Positions 12,765-29,489 of a stretch of DNA of 64,000 nt are shown one piece after another. Under the pieces are notes generated by a model that saw nothing but the letters and a program-made list of their open reading frames with translations, was not told the DNA's origin and ran no database searches. The translations under genes and the position numbers were made by a program. The DNA lies in assembly GCA_009602735.1 (NCBI GenBank), contig WELA01004268.1, positions 342,489 through 406,488 on the forward strand, read 5' to 3'. Within the stretch, counting starts at the first letter, position 1; every line of letters starts with the position of its first letter. Source of the stretch: Mesotaenium endlicherianum (lineage: Eukaryota; Streptophyta; Zygnematophyceae; Zygnematales; Mesotaeniaceae).

Positions 12765-15735
12765 TGTATTATCACAGCCTTACAAACCTGTATAAAAAGG
12801 ACTCTCTTTTTACACAACGTAGACCAAGGGCATGTTGCATAAGCGGTGGGTTTATAAGAGAGTCAGCTTGTATTGCGAGTTGTTGTTCAAGCTGAGTTAA
12901 AACTTAGTTGGTGGTTATTAAATGACAATGCAACCGGGTTAAGGTCTATGGACCATGGTGGATGAAAGTTTCTCATCTTATTATGTGTTATGAAGCTAAC
13001 ACATCCATATTTGTGAGGTTGATAATATCTTCAAGTATTTAGGCTTTCTAGCTTTTTTGCTGCTTTTTCATTACATATGTTGCACAATTTTGTATTATTA
13101 GAGAACAAAGATGTCGCATAATCTCAACATGTTGTCAGCCCGATAAGCCATTGGCATTGGTGAACCACCACAAGGCTTACAAGGGCATATTACCAAATTG
13201 CTGTGAGTCAAATGAATGTCTAATAGAATGGTCACTTTACCTATGTGCAAAAACTCAAAAAAATAAAAATTGGTACAATATGTTCAGAGTTTGTTTGTGA
13301 ACGAGATATGTATAAGAAAATTTGGTTGATTACAACTCATTCTAAGTATGTGTGAACACAATTTATCTTCAACAAGTAGCCCAAAGGCACGAATCTGGAA
13401 CACTACATGGTACTAATTTTGCCGACCATTTAATTGCTCAGAAATGGTGTACTAGAATGGCGCGAATATCCAACAACTTAATAGCTGGAAAGTGCTCGGG
13501 GACACCGGCCATTGATGTGCATTTTTTGAGACCCTTCCTAGAGTTTATACTCTGAATTCACAAAAGAGTATGATGATTTAATTCAAGATATTCAGAGTAG
13601 TCCAAAAGTCACACGCGTGTTCAACGCTTTTTAATCTCTTCAACGAACGTCAAATCATCGATATATTTTGAAGACATTAGTTATGTTACTTGTTCGTGAT
13701 TGGTCCAAATATATGCACCTGGAAGTAATGTTATGTTGTAATTTTGAAAAGGGGGGTCACGCAAAAGTTGTTTGCGATTTCGGCAAACAGCTTTTGTTGT
13801 TGTGATGTGTATATTTTACACATCAGAAGATTGTGTTGACAATAGTCTTTATTGGCTGATAGTAATATGCAGAAGTTAAAATTACGTCCACGATCTTTGA
13901 CCAAACCCTGAGTGTCTTCTTACTTATCTACCTACTCATCATCTACTTACCCTTTCACAAGTTATAATTCGCATTGATACGCTTGCCGTCCAACTCACTT
14001 TTGCCAGCCCCGCGTGGTACCCACTGCATACAAAGTTTGGGAAAATTGTACCTGTGCTATGTTTGTTGCAACCCGTGCAACCTGTGCTAATACAGCATCA
14101 AAGTGCGACACAATTTTATTGTCCCCTTTCCCTCCTCTTCCATAGGCCAAACCAATACGATAGGAACTTGCACTCGCGCTTTTTGTCAATCGCGTTGGGT
14201 GGAGAATGACGAGCGTGTCAAGAGTAAGTGGTTTGAAATATATTGATGTGAACCATTTGCCTGCGAAAGGAAAACTCCGTTTTTGGTTTTAGATTTAAAA
14301 ACGGACCAAAATTTAATAATAAGATACATTCGATGTGGATATGTATACAATACGGATTATCGATACGGCAAGTTAGGCCGATACGGACAATAGATTGACA
14401 TTTGATTAATTTACTTTACACATGAGTTTTTGATACCCGCATCCAAGGATATGGATTTCTCATATAGGGAACGATCCCAGTGCACATCCTACGAGTTTGC
14501 TTGTGATGGGTTGGGAATCGTTACGCCGTTCTGGCTGCGCCTGTGGTCACATTCCAAGGTGCATAGTACTACTTGTAGTACTTTCTAGTTGATGAATCTT
14601 TCTTAAAATAAACCGAGAAGACCTCTTCTTAAATGGGTTTGTTTCATCGGAAACAAACAGTGTCATTTGAGAGAAGTGTATTTGAACCGTGTCAGATACA
14701 CTAACAACGTATGTCGACACAAGCTAGGCAAGTGATGTGCTATAATCTTCATTTAGATTATTACATGTACATGGAATTGTTGTCTGAATTATGAATTTTG
14801 TTCATACGAACATAGAATGGGTATGTACTTAGCAAATTGCTTGAAACATGTCTCTCTACGAAAAACCTGTGCTCGGCTTTGTAAATGAAGAACGCGTCAC
14901 TGAGGTTATTAAACGTGTTAGAGAGCCACCTTCTTTACTAATTCAAAGTGCACATTGACCATAATAAGCTAACCCCTCCCAGGTGCTCCCAAGCCCTCTG
15001 CAACGGCACACAGCACCTACATCCTTCAAATGGCCTCAGACTGCCTTATCTATTGTTATGTACCAGTTATCTACAGTGCAAATCTGGGCAAGTCAAATCC
15101 CTCTACCTTCCGCGGCATTTCTTCATAACGCGGGCTTCTGTTTTATACGAGCCGTTGCGAGCAGTTGCGAGTCATGTTGCGAGCAGTTCCGAACAGATCG
15201 CGGACGATGGGAACAGATGGGAAACTGTTGCGACTGCTTGCGACCTCGTCGTCAGAACTGTTCCAGCTTGCTGCTGGTCCACCACCTCTACTCGTCGGCC
15301 ACGTCGCAGGCTTGAATATGCTTCGAACTTTCGAAGTGCTCCTAGCAGCACTAGCATGACTCGTAGCATCTCGGAGCTGCTCGGAGCCACTCCAGAGCTC
15401 CATTCTAGCCACTTTCTAGCCGGTTCAGTAGGCTCTGTTGTGTAGACATACAAGTGTCACGGCTAGGCCCGTAGTGTTCAGTGGAACGCGCTCAAATGCT
15501 GCCAGCTCGCTGTGTGAGGAGCATCGAAGAATCTGCACAGTACACAACGACACTACGGCTGTCCGCGGCTTACTCTCTCTAGGAAGAGAAGCAGCAGCGA
15601 TCACTATATGAAGTTGCGAAATTATGTGTGGACTGCAGAAGAGGTGTCCAGAAGATAAGAACAATATTTACAATTCTGTGAGAGGATCCGAAAGTCCCTG
15701 CTTCTCGAACGAAGTTACCTGTCAAAACCTTCAGC
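12765..15735. other. AT-rich intergenic region ETFB / PMP3
   Basis: About 3 kb without a recognisable gene. Several short frames (for example 13352-13555 and 14948-15445) have no motif, start context or splice pattern I can support. The sequence is AT-rich to about 14.9 kb, then more mixed, with a cluster of GTTGCGAGCAG-like repeats near 15152-15195. The last few hundred bases presumably include the PMP3 promoter and leader. Confidence 0.5.
15152..15240. repeat. Degenerate GTTGCGAGCAG repeat cluster upstream of PMP3
   Basis: Three close copies of a GTTGCGAG(C/T)-type unit occur in about 45 bp, with further GTTGCGAC-like units to 15240, roughly 500-580 bp upstream of the PMP3 start. It could be a decayed short tandem repeat or regulatory sites. 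No known plant element is recognised. Confidence 0.35.
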
Positions 15736-16565
15736 ATGGGCAAAGGTGGCGAGGGCGTTGACTGCTGCAGTATCTTGTTGGCCATATTTCTGCCTCCACT
15801 AGGTGTATTTCTGAAATTTGGCTGTGGTGCTGAGTTCTGGATATGCCTCCTGTTGACAATCCTCGGCTACCTGCCTGGCATCATTTATGCCGTGTGGGTA
15901 ATCGCACAGGTATGTGTTCTTGTCTTCCATATCATGTATTGTTCACCCCTTTGTATTTTTTAACTTTTGATCTCCACTTTCGTGCTGTTGACGTGGGAGA
16001 GATATTCCTGTTGGTTGTGATGGGCTGCCTAGCGCCTAGTTGCTTTCGTACATCTTTGACAAGTTTATTTAAGCGTATTTCTTTGCCACTATGAGTAATT
16101 TACTCTTTTTGCACCTGAGCAATAGTCTATAACAGTGCCACAGACGTCACAGGGTCTTGTGTGTGAGAGATGGCCCTAGTAGTGTTTGTGACGCTTAAAG
16201 AAAATAAAAAGTGGGTTCACTATATTGGGGTAGAGGGGGGACTGGAATGGACTTCAGGGTTGATTAAGATGGCCTAATTCGAAGTCAGTATGCCCTGGAG
16301 CGAACAATCTTGAGTGATAGTATGTGCTATTCTAGTTACTCCATGCTCTTACTGCACACTTGCTCTAAGGTGTCTCAAGGGTGTCAACATGCGGTGGAGG
16401 AATTTGCTCGTGTCTTTTTCTCTTGCACTCCATTAAATGTTGATGTCGGAAATTTGTCTCCTAACACTCACAGCGCCCCTCCATCTCGTGTCCCATCACG
16501 TGTGCAATTACTGACGTGATTTTTTTCCCCATTTTTGGCAGCATCGGACAGTCGCAGTGTACTAA
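15736..16565 (+). CDS. PMP3: PMP3/RCI2 family plasma membrane proteolipid
   Basis: PMP3 (RCI2) proteins are tiny two-helix membrane proteolipids that affect membrane potential and Na+/K+ tolerance; plant members are often induced by cold and salt. Exon 1 (15736-15909) encodes 58 residues: MGKGGEGVDCC, then hydrophobic helix 1 (ILLAIFLPPLGVFLKFG), a short loop with Cys, and helix 2 (FWICLLLTILGYLPGIIYAV). The donor follows VIAQ. A phase-0 exon 16542-16565 adds seven residues (HRTVAVY) and a TAA stop, giving 65 aa, close to the usual 52-77. The second exon rests only on an acceptor-like TTTTTGGCAG and the short length, so the last residues are less certain. A related broken copy lies at 27976-28168. 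Confidence 0.9.
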
Positions 16566-17269
16566 GTTGGTGAATGCGATGGACTGCTAAGTGTAGAGTC
16601 TCAAATCGACTACGCTGCCTGAGCCTGTGGAGATCGTTCTGGCACTCAAATTGTTATGTGGGGTCCAAGCTACTCTAGGCAGTGCTCGTGGAGCTGACCT
16701 GTATATTGTTTGGTAGTGGTAGATAAAACAGTTGCTCAGAATGTAACTATTTGGAGTATGGAAGGTAGAAATGAGTAGTACCATAGCTCCTTCCATCACA
16801 AGCATGACAAGGTGGATGTAATAGTGAAGACGCTATACAATAGCAGATAGGACCACCTTTGACATGACAGAGGCAGCTGGTCCATCGTTGAATACGGTTA
16901 GTTTGTTGTGAGGTATTTTAGCTATGGACTATTGCTGCCCGTCTCAACATACCAGCTTTTGGTGTATTCTCTTCTATAATAAGATTTGACTTCTGAAATC
17001 AACTTACGAGAATTGACTTATGAAGAGTTAAGAACTCATCATGTTACTATTGAGCTTCGTTCTGCAGTTGCAGCTGTCGAAAAGAACCCTGTGAATACTG
17101 GGGAAACAACACCTATTATTGAATCTATATGCTGGTAAAATGCTGATTGTAATACAACTGTTGCTGCCCATATCTACCCTGAATCAAGCATGCTATATTC
17201 CATACGTTGGCCGCCCTAAGAAATGTTCTCTCATCTATACACACTGAAGACCACATTCTCTAAATGATA
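16566..17269. other. Intergenic region between PMP3 and the 3' end of NUF2
   Basis: About 0.7 kb between two convergent genes. I see no coding or RNA feature; it should contain the two 3' UTRs. Confidence 0.5.
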
Positions 17270-20200
17270 TCAAACGAAGACCGGAGGCGGGGCTTCCATC
17301 TCCATTGCGAGTAATTTATGGTAGTCAATGACCTGGAAAATAGGCAGGAGTTCTGTTAAACTAAGTCACCATCATATTTGAGATGCATCTGAGATGGCAT
17401 AGCTTGTAAATTGAAAATATGTGGAAATAATAACTCGTACAAAATGGAAGTGGTAACTTACATGCTGGTGAAGAATTTGATACTGATCCAAAATTGCTGC
17501 TCTTTGTTTTTCGTGCTGTGCCAGTGTCTCTTCTCTTTTGATCTGCACTTCACGCGTCTGACAATAATACTGACGAGTACGTCAGAAAATAATCACTGGC
17601 TACTAAGTTGGTTTTGCAGCATAGAGGTCATTGCTCCAAACACTCATCTATGCAGTAGAAGTCTTGCAAATAAGCGGCCACAAGGATCAAGCACTAGGTT
17701 TGCTATGCCTCTGCCAAGAATCAGTAGTCTGCTCTCACGACATGTAAATGTCTTCTTTAGCAGCTGCATCAATGCCATCCTCTGAGGGTCCTGCATAGCA
17801 TGCTTCTCAAGTAAGACACCATCTGTGATTAGATGAGCAAAGACTGAGAAGAAGTGAGGTAAGTGTCTTACTTGGCTTTGCTTCTCTCGTGCCTTCTGTA
17901 AAATGGCACTGTGCTCCACTTCAGTGGCTGCATGCTGAGCCTTGGCTTCTTGTAGAGCTGCCATAATCTCTCTCTTCTTGGTCTCCCTTAGTTGTTCCAG
18001 TTTTTGTAGCTTCTCAGTAGCGTGATGCGCTGCATACGATGAGCAGAACAGAAAGTTATGTGATAGGTAGAACCGAAACTGCACGGCATAGCATAATTGG
18101 TTGCTACAAGCATGCTTCATTCTTGCTTAGCTTTGCAATATACGTGGTACTGCAGCCAGTCCCAATTATCTGCATTTTAGCACAAGTATCGCCTCAGGCT
18201 AAATGGGCTGGAGAAGTCTTTTTGACAAGACTGCAATATGTCCACACACCTTGTCTGGACAGGTGCTGTTCTGCCGACTCGAGGAGAATGAGTTCTTCTT
18301 CACTGGCAGATATTTTTCCCTTGGTTGTCTTGACCGCCTTGGAGATGCCCTTTTGTTTCTTGAGCTGCAGACATGAGTACCGACAAACTTCTTAGAGCTC
18401 CTATGCAGGTGAAGGCCAAAATCCTCCTCAAGAGGAATCTGCAACTCTTTCATTTTGCCATTGTTGCTGAGCAACAAAAGAGAATGAAGCTCAAAATGGC
18501 AGCGGTCCAGAACAACCTTTGTAAGAATGCATTTGGCAGAACTGCGTTGCAAGTGTTATTTGTAGCAGAAGATTTGGTGTAGTTGCAGCTTACCTCTGTT
18601 TCAGCTTCTTCCATGAGATCTAGGCACTTTTGCACCTCCCTGTAAGCCTGATCCAACAGCGTCCAACATAAGTTGATGTCAGGTTTTTCCTGGCTGTGAA
18701 ACTCGTGGATAGGTAAGGTGTTTACGACATCCCACCTTTGAATCAAGTAAGTCTCCTTCATAGGCAGGAGAAGGTGGTGAGAGATACTGCAGCACTTTCA
18801 CTATATGTGAGGGTGGTTTCTTGTTAAATAAAGGGAGCCAAATCTGCCGCACCTTGGCTGTGCAATCAAGTTTGCTCTGTAAGTCTCGTGAGCGTCTCTC
18901 CGTCTCAGACACGCTACATCTTTCGCGCTCGACAGCTCCATTCAGCTCCTCCAATGTTCGCTGCAGAACAAAAAAATCAGGTTATTAATCAATGCTTCTG
19001 ATACTACACACGCATTCCCTCAGTAAGCAGCGAACTCCAAAATCAAGCACAGGAGCTGCACATAACGATACAAACTGCTTCTGTTCAGAATGCACTAAGT
19101 TTATTATAGCAGAAGCAGTAGCGTATTGCATGCAGGAAGTTCACCTGAAGCTTCTCAGGGGACTCCACAATTTCTCCTCTCAGCCTGGCACCTTCCTCTT
19201 TTGATGCATGGAGTGCCTGCTTATCACTTTGCACCTGAAAGCAGCCAATCACAGTAATTAGTCACAATTACTTTCCCAAAATCTGTCTGAAAGATTGGAG
19301 AGCTAAGCACGTAGAGGGAATGGACAAGGAAGTCTGCCAGCTGTGCTAGTACCTGACGGATGAAATGGTCAACCAGACTCATGGCATAAAGAAAAGAAAG
19401 GGTATACCTTCTCTGTAATATCTGTGACAACTTGCTTCAACTTATGGTTCTCTCCTTGTAGAATAGCTTGCTCCTTGTTAAGAGCTGCAATTTGAGATGC
19501 AAGATCGTCTGTCTCAGTCTCAAGCCCTTGCACAGCTGGCTCTTGTTCAACTCTTTCCATCTCTATTCTCTGAATTTCACTTGTCAACTGCAGGCAACAA
19601 AAGATCAGAGTTTAAGGCCTGTTAAGCCATAGAGATACATAGCAGATGTGGCACATGGTATAAACGGCATGCAGGATGTATGTCAGCACTTGTAGCACAT
19701 CAGTAGTTAGCATTACAATACGGCGACCGGAAATTCTGGCATGCTGCCATTAGAGAATTATGTGAGCAACCACCCTGAAATGCAACTAAGTTAGTGGGAC
19801 TGCTGACGGAGTTTAACAGTACTGACCTGTGCATTAACCTCAGACAGCTGCTGAAGGCGCTCTTGGAGGGACTCTGAGTTTTCCTGAAGTTCAGAATATA
19901 CAGCAATCTGTTCTTCCCTGTCAAAGAAACGACAGGCTGCAGGACTTCAGGGTCAAGCAGAAATAGGCGAATATACCAGATACACTTTCATATATACTAC
20001 TCCACTGGAGCATATAGCATATGCTGTGCTTGTAAATGTAGGTGAATTTGCATTTTCTACATTCCAGATGACACCTCTCAGACGATTGGATACATGATTT
20101 GCGTAAAGCGAAAAGGTAGTTTATGCAAGTGCACCTGAATTTGGCGAAGTTGATGATGGCACTTAAGTTCCGAACTGTACGTTGCATATCTGGCTTGTAT

Positions 20201-21044
20201 ATATCCCTCTGTACGGTGAAGTCGTGCACTCCGGCTGCTAGCATCAGCTTACTTACAGCTCTCACAAAAGCCAAGGCGCCGACAGAGTCTTCGTGAAGCT
20301 CGGGAAACTCCAGCACATCCATCGCTGCAAAGTTTGGTTGCCGAAGTTCTTCCCTACAGACGGACTATCATGATTATGTCAGGAGCTAGACAGGAAATGC
20401 TAATGACTATGTTACCAGAAAGAACAAGGTACTTCTTTGTACGTGATAAATTGAAGCTCTGAATTTGGAAACTCTGAAACTGATGCTTCTTTTATGTAGC
20501 TAGCAGTCTACCTTGAACCTTCGGTCTTGCAACCATCTCTCGAGTTTCACAAATGTTGCTGAATGATGAACCATATGAGAGAAACACCTATACAGGGAGG
20601 AGAGGACATCCCCATTCCCTCTTATCTGCTAAGTCTTAGTGATTTTACATTGCCTTAAGGCATAGTAACTGTCAATCATTCTTCTTGCTACAAATGATAC
20701 CCTTCTTTGCTCGAGGAGCGAGGAAAATACACCCCTCACAAGAACACGCACAATCCCCACGTTGCTAAATTTCTGTCGTCACTCAATTTTAAAGCCACAC
20801 TACGTAGCAAGCACACGCTTCTTTAAGAGGCATAGTTTGTCACAGTGATGGCGAGGAAAAGTACGACTATTTACCTGGTCACCCCCAGAAGTAATTGCAC
20901 AAAGGACTCGAAGACTGGCTTAATAGTCTCTAAGGAGGGTTTGCTTATGTCCTGAATAGAGAAAGGAATTTCCAGCTCTGCAAGAACTTCGACGATCTTT
21001 TCCTGCTTCATGAGGGGGTAAGAATACTGCATTGATGCCGCCAT
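17270..21044 (-). CDS. NUF2: Kinetochore protein NUF2 (NDC80 complex)
   Basis: NUF2 pairs with NDC80 to bind spindle microtubules at kinetochores, with SPC24/SPC25 at the other end of the complex. Eleven exons: 21044-20875, 20353-20135, 19917-19827, 19587-19408, 19234-19145, 18960-18853, 18647-18594, 18364-18250, 18029-17872, 17557-17462, 17332-17270. All join in phase to 447 aa (human about 464). Exons 1-2 form the N-terminal calponin-homology domain: it starts MAASMQYSYPLMKQEKIVEV, and PDMQRTVRNLSAIINFAKFR is typical of the family. Residues from about 130 to 430 are heptad-like coiled coil. The chain ends YHKLLAMEMEAPPPVFV. The acceptor of exon 7 (GGATCAG) is the weakest. The gene is divergently paired with gamma-tubulin 822 bp away. 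Confidence 0.92.
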
Positions 21045-21866
21045 GATGAGATTTTAAGAATTTAATGCTTGGCTGGTGAATACTTCAACGCGAAATGCCC
21101 TCTTTTGCTAAGTTCAATGTTTTCGGCAGGCGTTCTTTATCTGCGAAAATATAAAATTCATAATGAGTGGAGTATAATAGTAGCGAAGAAAAAAAGTAAG
21201 GGATCGGTTATGCCCAGCAAAAATATGGATACCTAAGTAACGAGGAGCGCGTGTTGTTATTGCTAGAAGGAGCGCACGCAGAAAGAACAGTTTGCACAGA
21301 AGCAGCAACTGACGAGCATGCGCAACAAAATTGCTCCTCTTTCAACGGGAAGTACGAGCAGTCCAATTTTGAAACTCAAACTTCCCGAAAGGACGCCGCG
21401 ATCCGACCCTTTCAGAGTGGTCATCGACGGTGAAAGGTTGAGCAAGATGAGCTCGAGGCTGCTTGAGCTGGGGCTTGTCACGCTGTGTCACGCACTTCAT
21501 ACGTCTTACGGTCAGTGTCTAGCAAAAGAAGAAAGGAGATTTGTGACTTCTCTCGCGTCTGACTTGAAGGAATGATTCTTCAAGCAATTGCAGTCTCATA
21601 GGCGAGAAGATCAATTGACAGAAATGATTGTGGCAGCTTAGTCTATCCTCAGAGGCCACTCTTACTGTATTAAGGACTGGCTTACCATTACGAGCATTTC
21701 GACTTATTTTCGAATGGACATGAAAGCCCTGGTTATAGTACGTACGCTAGCATTCTTCTGTCGTTGTTGGTTTGACGATGGAAACTTTGTATGCACACAG
21801 TAATGGATTGATCAGCAGACACATCTCCCTATAGTCTTATTTTTTATTAAGGGAAGACTAGCCATC
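21045..21866. promoter_or_regulatory. Shared head-to-head intergenic region NUF2 / gamma-tubulin
   Basis: This 822 bp lies between the two ATG codons and should hold a bidirectional promoter for two mitotic genes. Weak candidates for cell-cycle sites are a TTTCGCG core (minus strand, near 21089-21095, E2F-like), TCAACGG near 21350 (contains AACGG, the MSA core) and TTCCCGAA near 21383. Short motifs like these arise by chance. An 85-codon frame at 21318-21575 on the + strand also lies here; it matches nothing I know and may be leader sequence. Confidence 0.4.
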
Positions 21867-27134
<5,268 letters not shown>

Positions 27135-27975
27135 AGGCATCAGCAAGCTCTAAGTCGTCATTTAGCGTAGCTTATGTTTCTCTCTGTTGGCAATCAGTTT
27201 TACTATCTCGTGAAACGAATCAGGAACCAGCATGAGTTACATGAGCATCCATATTAATTCCTCGGTTGCCACTTAAATGATGGCCTTATCAAACACGATG
27301 GTACATACCTGGTCAAAGTTTGCCAGTATACTAATCAGATGTCATATAAGTGCAATTAAGTTCAGACATACAAGCTAATAAAGAGAGTGACAGAGGGGAG
27401 AGACTGATTGAGCTCAAAAGCAGGAAAAAAACAGCAAATATTACCGCTAAGACGGTGCAGACTAAGCTTGCTATGCTCTGGCAGAGGGTCTTCTTAGCTG
27501 CATCCTTTTATAACTATATATGAGTGGATACTGCGGGCGGGGTTGCAATCATCCAGCCGTATCATCGTGAAACTGGTATATCAAAGGTGTTCTCCCCATC
27601 CTGCGCTGATTTAGTCCTGCAATGTCAACCGGTTCGGGAAGAAATTTCATTGTCAAAGAAGGAACATAATGGCTCCAAGTTGCCTGGTTCAGAAAAAAGC
27701 AGTGCACTTTCATCAAGGCCACTAATGACTGAGGCAAGGGTCGTGAAACTCTTCATAGTATCAACTAAAAATTGCATGGCAGAGAATAAGCAGTAATCAT
27801 GGCACAATAGAAAGCCAAGAAACCTGGAAGTGTTCTCTTCATATGTGCATGCAAGTCTGCATGATGCCCAATTGCAGATGGTGTGTGCTTCCATTTAAGA
27901 GCTCGACTTTCACATCCCTCAAGCTGCTCAGATAGAAACAACGCTTATTTATAGCTTGACAGGGAGGAAGTTTCC
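27135..27975. other. Intergenic region after gamma-tubulin
   Basis: About 0.84 kb holding the gamma-tubulin 3' UTR and the downstream side of the broken PMP3 copy. No other feature is seen. Confidence 0.45.
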
Positions 27976-28168
27976 TCAGATTACCCGCGTAATGACGTAA
28001 ATGGCATAGAGTATGCCCGGAAGATAGCCCAAGAGGGTGAGGAGAATAGAGACCCAAAAATTCCACGGCACAGCTCAATTTAATAAACACTCCAAGGGGT
28101 GGTAACAACATGGCGAGGAGTATACTGCAGCAGTCTACTGTCCCTTCTCTGACTCCTCCCTTGCCCAT
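27976..28168 (-). pseudogene. Second PMP3 copy, frameshifted
   Basis: The minus strand starts MGKGGVREGTVDCCSILLAM and runs to KLSCAVEF, a clear PMP3 N-terminal half. The next segment is also clear but one frame over: WVSILLTLLGYLPGILYAIY, then VITRVI and a TGA at 27978-27976. The shift lies in a run of five A on the + strand (28056-28060); four would keep the frame, giving about 63 aa. Either this is a recent pseudogene or a homopolymer error in the assembly. Unlike the copy at 15736 there is no intron before the C-terminal end, so it may be a retrocopy or simply lack that intron. No poly-A tail or target duplication is evident. Confidence 0.8.
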
Positions 28169-29489
28169 CACAGCTTTCTTAATACTCTGTGTATGTGTGG
28201 AGGAATGAGAAAGCTAGAGGATGAAAGCCAAAACACGAAATAATTGACTCTTAACACAGACAACGGATTGGGTGAGAAAATGCAGATGTAAAATAGACAA
28301 CTCCAGTGACACGTTTAAGCTTTCTGCAAAAACGGTGTACCAAGAGCTAATTCGACATTGCCGGTTATGTGTCTGTCACCTTATTCTGAAACGCGCCTCG
28401 CACCTTCTCTAGAAATGAAGAATCCTTCCACGTCCTCAGATTTGGGAAGCAGAATTGACGTCCTAATGTTGGACAGCTTTTCGCGTTCGACTGGAGGCCC
28501 ATCATTCACATGCCCGGTTCGCACACCTTGCATGCCTACGCATGCATGCATGCCTTCTGTGTCTTCGTCTAAAATATGCAGAATAATGCTGCTTGAGTGT
28601 GAAACGACGTTAGTCGATACATACCGGGTAAGCTTCGTTGCGGAGCACAAAAGCATAACCTTTTGGCAAAATTAGTTTCACTTTTGACCATGCAGGCCCT
28701 TCTGCACAAATTGCATGCATGCTACGACAGTTACATTTTAAATCGATATAGTTCAGGGGGGCCGACAATTTCTCCTCAAAGCCGCTCCGAACAACCGCAA
28801 AAACGAGTTGTCGAAACAGCGCGACAACTGTCGACGCTCGCCGTCGACGCAACGACCTCTACCCCTCCCTTTTCCACCATCCCTCATGCCCTCCCACCAT
28901 AGCGACCCTCCCCTCCCATTCCCTTTCTCCCTCATGCCCTCTTAACAAGCGCCCGATCATGGCTGCCGACCAGCATCTACTCCAACCATCATCAACCCAC
29001 AAACCCTTCTATCGATTGAGAGCGCCTCCCACGCCCCCGTCACGATCTACCTCGCGGCCCAGGCGAGAGACTTCACCTAGCTTCGCCTTGACATGGCCGC
29101 TCGCAAAAAGCCCCAAGGCCGCACTGTCTCAGCGAAGAGGATTTTGAGAAAGAGGCCTAATATGTGGAGAAGGTAAGGGTTATGGCGGCCGCCAAAGGGC
29201 GGGCTACGGAGACAAACGCAATCAAAATCGAATGCTTTTGCGTAGATCCATAACAAGAGTTACGCAAGGGACGCCTTACTGAAGCCGACAAACTGCACCA
29301 CATACTAGCTTGATGAATCATGAGAGGCAGGTTGATGGACTGGAAGCCAAATTCTTTATTTGAAACGTCAATGAAACTAAGCTTCAAGTACCTGAGCATT
29401 GCAACAGGCGAGTGAGAGCAAGAGCAGATGAAGGATTAAATACACACAGCATATAAATTTTCTCAACCACTTTTTCCTATTGGCTTATT
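28169..29489. other. Intergenic region, no gene recognised
   Basis: About 1.3 kb, with a pyrimidine-rich stretch near 28855-28950. Short frames on both strands (for example 28381-28656 on minus) show no recognisable domain. The right end should hold the 3' UTR of the transporter gene. Confidence 0.45.

Noticed and set aside
14948-15445. A 165-codon + strand frame upstream of PMP3
   Set aside because: Low-complexity Ser/Arg/Thr composition with open frames on both strands; no motif.
21318-21575. An 85-codon frame between NUF2 and gamma-tubulin
   Set aside because: It lies in the shared promoter/leader region, matches nothing I know and shows no splice partner. Noted only within the regulatory entry.
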